From Oenanthe sinensis (taxonomy: Eukaryota > Streptophyta > Magnoliopsida > Apiales > Apiaceae), in assembly GCA_028671895.1 (NCBI GenBank), contig CM053796.1, forward strand, positions 42,530,860 through 42,594,859: DNA of 64,000 nt, read 5' to 3'. The notes beneath the pieces are model-generated. The model saw nothing but the letters and a program-made list of their open reading frames with translations, was not told the DNA's origin and searched no databases. Both the position numbers and the translations under genes were made by a program. This document shows positions 59,320 through 64,000 of this stretch, piece by piece (positions within the stretch are counted from its first letter, which is position 1; the number at the start of each line of letters is the position of its first letter).

Positions 59320-59500
59320 GAGAGAGAGAGAGGGAGAGAGATGAGAGAGAGGGGGAGAGATGAGCGAGAGAGAGATTATAATATGTATGTGTAATTGAGG
59401 ATGATTAAGATGGTGAGAAAATTACTCTGGATTGCTTGAGCGATGAGATTAGGGCTCCGAGTTGGAGTTTGAATTTTGATAATTTGAGTAGCTCCTCCAT
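55822..59500 (-). CDS. Coiled-coil protein, function unknown
   Basis: Twelve small exons on the minus strand (59500-59426, 59284-59240, 59136-59038, 58689-58579, 57838-57668, 57561-57495, 57393-57257, 57152-57093, 56998-56921, 56573-56503, 56142-56019, 55887-55822) join in frame to 367 residues. From about residue 20 to 280 the protein is nearly continuous heptad-type coiled coil rich in E, K, L and Q (EEKYSGKLKELQAELAAS, LDNKQKELQGTINRLLQSKE, LDAKLRSNEDELRIKNKL). A short, less regular tail follows. No signal peptide, membrane span or enzymatic motif is seen. I do not recognise the family; a structural or chromosome/cytoskeleton role would be a guess. Intron 7 appears to be a U12-type AT-AC intron. 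For intron 5 the acceptor TTATTAG at 57562 keeps the frame; the stronger-looking TTTTCAG ten bases on would not. Confidence 0.78.
57153..57256 (-). other. Probable U12-type AT-AC intron (intron 7 of the coiled-coil gene)
   Basis: Exon 7 ends in GAG and the intron opens with ATATCCATTT, matching the U12 5' splice site ATATCC. A U12 branch site GCCTTGACC has its branch A at 57163, ten bases from the closing AC (57154-57153). Exon 8 then starts CTTAAGG in phase 0. No GT donor in this region gives an open frame that keeps the upstream coiled coil. Confidence 0.7.
59285..59375. repeat. (GA)n microsatellite used as polypyrimidine tract
   Basis: A long GA run on the plus strand is CT-rich in the gene sense and lies directly before the acceptor of exon 2 (59284), so it doubles as the polypyrimidine tract. 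Confidence 0.9.
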
Positions 59501-59950
59501 TTCTGCATTTTCCCGCCAGTTCTACTTGTATTTGATCTTAACTGTTTTGGACTTTCTCATTTATGCAGCCCATGTTGTAGGTAGGCTGGACTAAAATAGT
59601 TTGGACAATCATTGGTTTAAGATGGGCTGATAATTTGAACAAGTAAACGGCCTGATTAGATATTTAATTTCTTCTTCATTGATTTAAAAGAAAATCAGTA
59701 AAAATTAAATTAGATTATTAATATATTTTCAAAATTTGTATTACTTTCTTTATCTCATTTCTAACCTTCAGTTTTTTCAAAATTTAAATTAAATCTTAAA
59801 CATAAAAAATTTGTACTGGCTTTTTTTTATTGAAACATTTCCTCTTATATCCCTACAATTCCTTTAAATTTTAAATTTTATTTAATTTTATTTCATTTTC
59901 ATTCTCTACAACTAAATACCACATAGATGTTCATAAACAAATCAATACCT
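59501..59950. other. 5' flank of the coiled-coil gene
   Basis: Presumed promoter region; no clear TATA box or other site is evident. Confidence 0.4.
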
Positions 59951-60150
59951 AGGGCTGTAAATGAGCGGATATGCTCCGAACAGTTCGGTATTCAACTTGA
60001 AAAAGTTTGGTTTGTGTTTATGTTCGACTCGTTTCGTGTTCGGTTCGATTTGTAAACGAGTCAAACATGAACACAATTTTTAGATTCAGTAGTTCATAAA
60101 TGAGCTGAACTTGAGCATAACATAGTTCGGCTAAAATTAATCTTCATTCA
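59951..60150 (+). repeat. hAT-like element end
   Basis: TAGGGCTGTAAATGAGCGG and the following GTTCGACTCG / CGAGTCAAAC motifs resemble the common plant hAT-type MITEs with AGGGCTGTAAACGAGC ends. No right terminus was found. Confidence 0.45.
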
Positions 60151-61233
60151 TTTTCTCTTCCGACATTAAGATTTTATCGTCTAAGTGTTCAAAGACATTC
60201 TATAATATCTTTCAATTAGATGATTAATTTTCTTGAATAAAAGAAATCTATTTCTTGACACATAATTATATATATTTGATACAATTCAATTATGGAGTTT
60301 ATCTCCGGACAAATAATAATAATAATTTTTCTTTAACAAGATTTGAATTTTTGAATTCAGAAAGCGAGGAAAAAAGTCCTTAGTCGCTAAAATCTTCAAT
60401 TTATAAGTGGCAAGTGGAAAATTTAATGATACTATAACGAAAAACTTTGTTCTAAATTTTTTTGATTTGTTCTCGTTTAAATCGAACTCGAACCTTTTAA
60501 AACTTGTTATTAGAGAGATATCCCAGATGTCAGTATGTAATATCCGATTCGAGTTGGCAGCAAGGCATCAACTATTATTAAGGTGTTGGGTAGGCCGATT
60601 GCGTAATCCTTTTGACATGAAATGACAGCACAAATGAAGTGTAACTAGAGGTCTCTACCTTCATAATATATATGCACAACTATTTCTAGCAATTTCTCAC
60701 GTTTACATTCCTACATTACTAACTTGTAAACTTGATATTTTACAAACACACAACTCTACCCTGTTTTATTGCTAAAAAACATTAGTCTTTAGATTTATGC
60801 GCATAAATAGCTTTGTTTGTTGATGTAATTGAAATGTATTATGCAAAACGTGATGAATTTGTATTGCATGGGTTAGTTTTCGTCTATTATTACATAATTA
60901 GTGTGTTGTAATATCCAATGTAAGAAAGTATGGCATGCTCTTTTAATAGAAAAGAGATGTATAACTAAAATACATGCAAAAATAGGCAAATTATAAGGCA
61001 TGGGATAGTTTTAGTTGTATGTTACATGCAGCTTTCCTATCTCTATTATTTTGAGAAAACATCAATAGTTACATTTTTTGTGTATGTACATATATGCATG
61101 TATTTAACACTTGTATTAATCACACCCACCGAACTGCATATGTTAGGCAATCCAACCGCACTTGGAATCATATATATTAATCCTTAGATTTTATTTATTA
61201 ATTTTTGCATGATGTGTGTATATATATTATATA
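60151..61233. other. Intergenic, no gene seen
   Basis: A 72-codon frame at 60407 has no recognisable domain. AT-rich otherwise. Confidence 0.4.
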
Positions 61234-61570
61234 TCTATATTATATTGTTAAAACAGAAATTTAAAAATTTGACAGTGGTAGTCCTTGGTCGGTATTTGGG
61301 CCGGATAGTTATTATTAGCCCTAATTTTTAAACACTAATCTCCTAACTAAAATATATCTCACATTAATTTTCTAAACAAAACACATCTTTAACAAAACAC
61401 ACAAATATTATCCTATTAAAATACAAATAAAGTATATGAAAAATTATATAAAATATATACATGTAACATTAAATAAAAATTAAATTATTATTATAAAAAT
61501 AAAATTATATTTAAATTATATAAAAATATTAAAACAATTCGATCCGTGCTTCGCACAATAAATAACCTAG
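61234..61570 (+). mobile_element. Short Helitron, complete
   Basis: It starts TCTATATTATATTG after A and ends with the hairpin GTGC-TTC-GCAC followed about ten bases later by CTAG and T, the canonical Helitron 3' end. At 337 bp it has no coding capacity. Its inverted relative is at 46738-47090. Confidence 0.78.
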
Positions 61571-62100
61571 TACAACTAAATATACAACTAATAAAAGAGA
61601 TAAGATGATTTAGTAATAAGGGTTTATTAAATTTGATCTTTGCTTATCCGAGAATTATTGAAATGAATATTATTATATATATAAATTTATAAACTTATTC
61701 TAGAAAAATAAGGAGGGTAATATTGAAGTATAGAATGGTTTTCATGGAATAAAAAATTTTGTTGTTATAATAAAGAGGGAGCAGTGAACTAAACTTTTTG
61801 TTTTTGATAATTACCTGATGAACATTTCAGTTGCTGGATTATACAAGATGATTGGAAAGGTAGTACTAAGTTTTGCTACTCTTGGTGGTGTCAATTTCTA
61901 GAGATCAATTCATGAAGAAGCTGACTTGCTACTGTCCGTTCGTTACAGCACTCATGGATGATACATACATATAACATATGCACCATGTTTTTATAGAATA
62001 AGCTCAATATATAATTACATTTGATTTTGGAGTTAAAATATAAAATTAAATTTATAAAAATAGTACATATTATAGTTATACACTTATACTTAAATCCATA
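61571..62100. other. Intergenic, no gene seen
   Basis: AT-rich, featureless by eye. Confidence 0.4.
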
Positions 62101-62119
62101 GTTGTATAATTGTATGCTT

Positions 62120-62163
62120 ATCCAAAAATAAAACCCCTTCTCTACCTTTTTACTTGTCTATTT

Positions 62164-62229
<66 letters not shown>

Positions 62230-62395
62230 GTGCATAAAAAATATAACTAGATAAATTATTTTTCAAAATTATTTTTTTAAAAAAAAATTAATATTTAAAT
62301 TATTATTTAGAAAAAATAATTTAAAAAAATATTAAATTATATTTTCTATATATCAAAATAAGCAATGAACGGAATGAGTATCGTACTCCGTACTA
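62120..62395. repeat. Stowaway-like remnant with a (TA)n expansion
   Basis: TTTTTACTTGTCTATTTGAC at the left and CAATGAACGGAATGAGTA at the right look like decayed Stowaway ends. A TA run of about 29 units fills 62169-62226. Confidence 0.45.
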
Positions 62396-63224
62396 GTAAT
62401 TGGTGGTAGTCGCGTGAAATAATCAAGGGTGGGTCTCGCTTCAATTATCCAATAATCATCATAGACGAGGGAAATAGCTGGCTCTAGAACCCACTTTAAA
62501 TTACTCCTGTCGATATCAATAAAAGTTGAGTATTCCTTAAACGGGACATATTTCTTATTTTAACAATAATTAATGAATTTATAGCAAAATTATTGGCATT
62601 GATTAGTGCAAAGTAGGAGTGTATAGTATTTTCTCTGTTCAAGCACATGAACAGAACATCAGCTAAATTATGAAAAAGTTATGATATGGATTTAAGTTTT
62701 TGAATCACGAAAATTAATTAATTACTCCTAGAATATAACTCAATAGGAACTTAGGCTGCTTGAATGAAAGGAGGAGAGAATGAAATTAAATTTATACTCT
62801 TATTTGGATGAAATTAGAAAAATTGTTTATAGTTTTTATTCTTTATTTCATTCCAAATTATTTATACCAAAATTATAACCCACATATTTTGGAAGGAATG
62901 CTCAATTTCATTTATTTACTATTTTTTTTTTACAATTCTTATCATAGAAAATTTAGACTCCCTCGTGTTCATTTAAAATTTCACTCATACAACTTCTTTA
63001 TTCATACAATTTATTTATAATTTTTCATTCCATTATTTTTTCATTTCATTCTCGTCAAGTGAACACAATTTTAATATTTTACTTGTTTCATTAGATTAGT
63101 AGCTTGAATAAGATCTAAAGTCTAACGTCAGAGATAAGGGGTGGGATTGTGCTAAGTGCGAGGGGAGTTGGGTGAGCAACCCTAATCATCATCTTTTGTT
63201 AATGCGGGTCCCTAATTAATAATC
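62396..63224. other. Intergenic, no gene seen
   Basis: Short open frames only; a C/T-rich TTTCATTC repeat texture at 62800-63060 but no defined element. Confidence 0.4.
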
Positions 63225-63460
63225 ATTTTTTGACTTTTCGTGGTCAAATTGATTAGTTTTTTTACTAACAATTAAAAATTGTTCTTTTATAATTTTAAAA
63301 ACTAAAAAATACATTTTAAAGTAGATTATATATATTTTTAACAACATAAAATTTTAATTTTTTTCAATTATATGTTATATTTAAATTGCAGTCAAAGATG
63401 AGTTAATTTGACTATACTGAAAACAAAGTTGAGAACTAAAAGGGGACGAATGGAGTATTT
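63225..63460. repeat. Stowaway-like remnant
   Basis: The right end GGGGACGAATGGAGTA and the inner GACTTTTCGTGGTCAAATTGA / AGTTAATTTGACTA pair match the Stowaway pattern of the intact copy at 51922, but the left terminus is lost. Confidence 0.55.
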
Positions 63461-63759
63461 ATTTAATTTTTTTGTATTGTACTGTTCTTTTAAATTGTGT
63501 TTGATAATTTTGATTTCATTTCAAATAACATAATTTAAGCTGTCATTTTAAATTCTCATGTATTTGTACTAATATTTGAATTATTTGGAATTCAAATAAA
63601 ATCCAAATTCTTATAATTACTCAAACATTTAATTTGATCAAATACAGAATTTCAAATGAAATTCATATTTCCAAATAGGTCATTATATTATTTACTCTTT
63701 TACTTAATCAAAAAATTAATTAACCACAAAAATTTTAAAAGACTAAGAGGACTAAAGGT
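63461..63759. other. AT-rich spacer
   Basis: The sequence repeats ATTTCAAAT-type motifs in both orientations but has no defined element or gene. Confidence 0.35.
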
Positions 63760-64000
63760 ATATTAAAAATTTAGGGTATTTATAAAAAATACTGCCTTTT
63801 AATTTTTTTACGATTTTATTATCTTTTGATTTTTCCCCAAAAATACGGTTTTACAACGAGTGCAACTAAAATCAACCTCAAATCAACTGAATGCAACTTT
63901 TTTTAAAAAAAAATTGAAGTTGCTCGTAGTTGCATTTGAGATTGATTTTAATTGCAGCATGTTACATTGTTTGCAAAACCGTATTTTTAGAATTTTTTTA
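63760..64000. repeat. Second ATACGG inverted-repeat element
   Basis: CCCCAAAAATACGGTTTT near 63836 is answered by AAAACCGTATTTTTAGAA at 63975, with GTGCAACT and AGTTGCAT repeats between, as in the block at 50022. It runs to the window edge. Confidence 0.5.

Noticed and set aside
61934..62000. Possible short exon upstream of the TA-rich block
   Set aside because: No splice sites in a consistent frame and no homology recognised.

Overview
This is nuclear DNA of a flowering plant, almost certainly a eudicot. The genes have spliced, GT-AG type introns, the DNA is very AT-rich, and the families are plant ones: LRK10-like and GUB_WAK proteins, a tau GST, a land-plant sn-2 GPAT, HIPL1, an EDR2_C/CW14 protein and a plant-type MAPKKK. 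Stowaway MITEs, Helitrons, a copia LTR, a tRNA-derived SINE and a pogo/Emigrant-type element are also typical. I cannot name the species from the sequence.

Layout. Positions 1-5.8 kb are transposon debris: a hAT-like end, a Helitron-family piece, a LINE ORF1 (DUF4283) remnant, a CACTA-like segment carrying exon fragments of two translation initiation factor genes (eIF2B-gamma and eIF3j), and a Helitron-like AT-rich block. Next comes an intact single-exon LRK10-like receptor kinase (7.8-9.7 kb) with a decayed copy of its own tail just downstream. From 10.5 to 16.2 kb there is a truncated LRR gene, a copia element cut off inside gag, and a decayed cluster of tau GST genes. A tRNA-Gly(GCC) lies at 17.2 kb. 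The gene-rich centre follows: HIPL1 (7 exons, 18.1-21.6 kb), a GUB_WAK secreted protein (22.3-23.2 kb) and a two-exon GPAT of the GPAT4/6/8/RAM2 type (25.7-27.4 kb). After repeats with a clean SINE comes an LRR protein pseudogene (31.1-33.1 kb). A nine-exon CW14/EDR2_C gene on the minus strand (33.5-38.9 kb) has one GC-AG intron.

Positions 39.6-41.8 kb hold a nearly whole pogo-type transposon with both terminal inverted repeats and a lightly broken transposase. The block 42-52 kb is nested repeats: two related Helitrons in opposite orientation, one inserted in a Stowaway MITE and the other holding a LINE deletion derivative with a 17-bp target duplication. A MAPKKK-like kinase at 53.3-54.5 kb is split by a 227-bp TIR element. 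A 12-exon coiled-coil gene at 55.8-59.5 kb contains what looks like a U12-type AT-AC intron. The rest (59.5-64 kb) is repeats, including a short complete Helitron.

The intact genes do not form one pathway. They are ordinary separate plant transcription units: cell-surface sensing (LRK10-like, GUB_WAK), extracellular lipid synthesis (GPAT), a GPI-anchored HIPL protein, a membrane-targeted EDR2_C protein and a coiled-coil protein. I found no CRISPR array, operon or microbial system. The most unusual content lies in the transposons and in two non-canonical introns.
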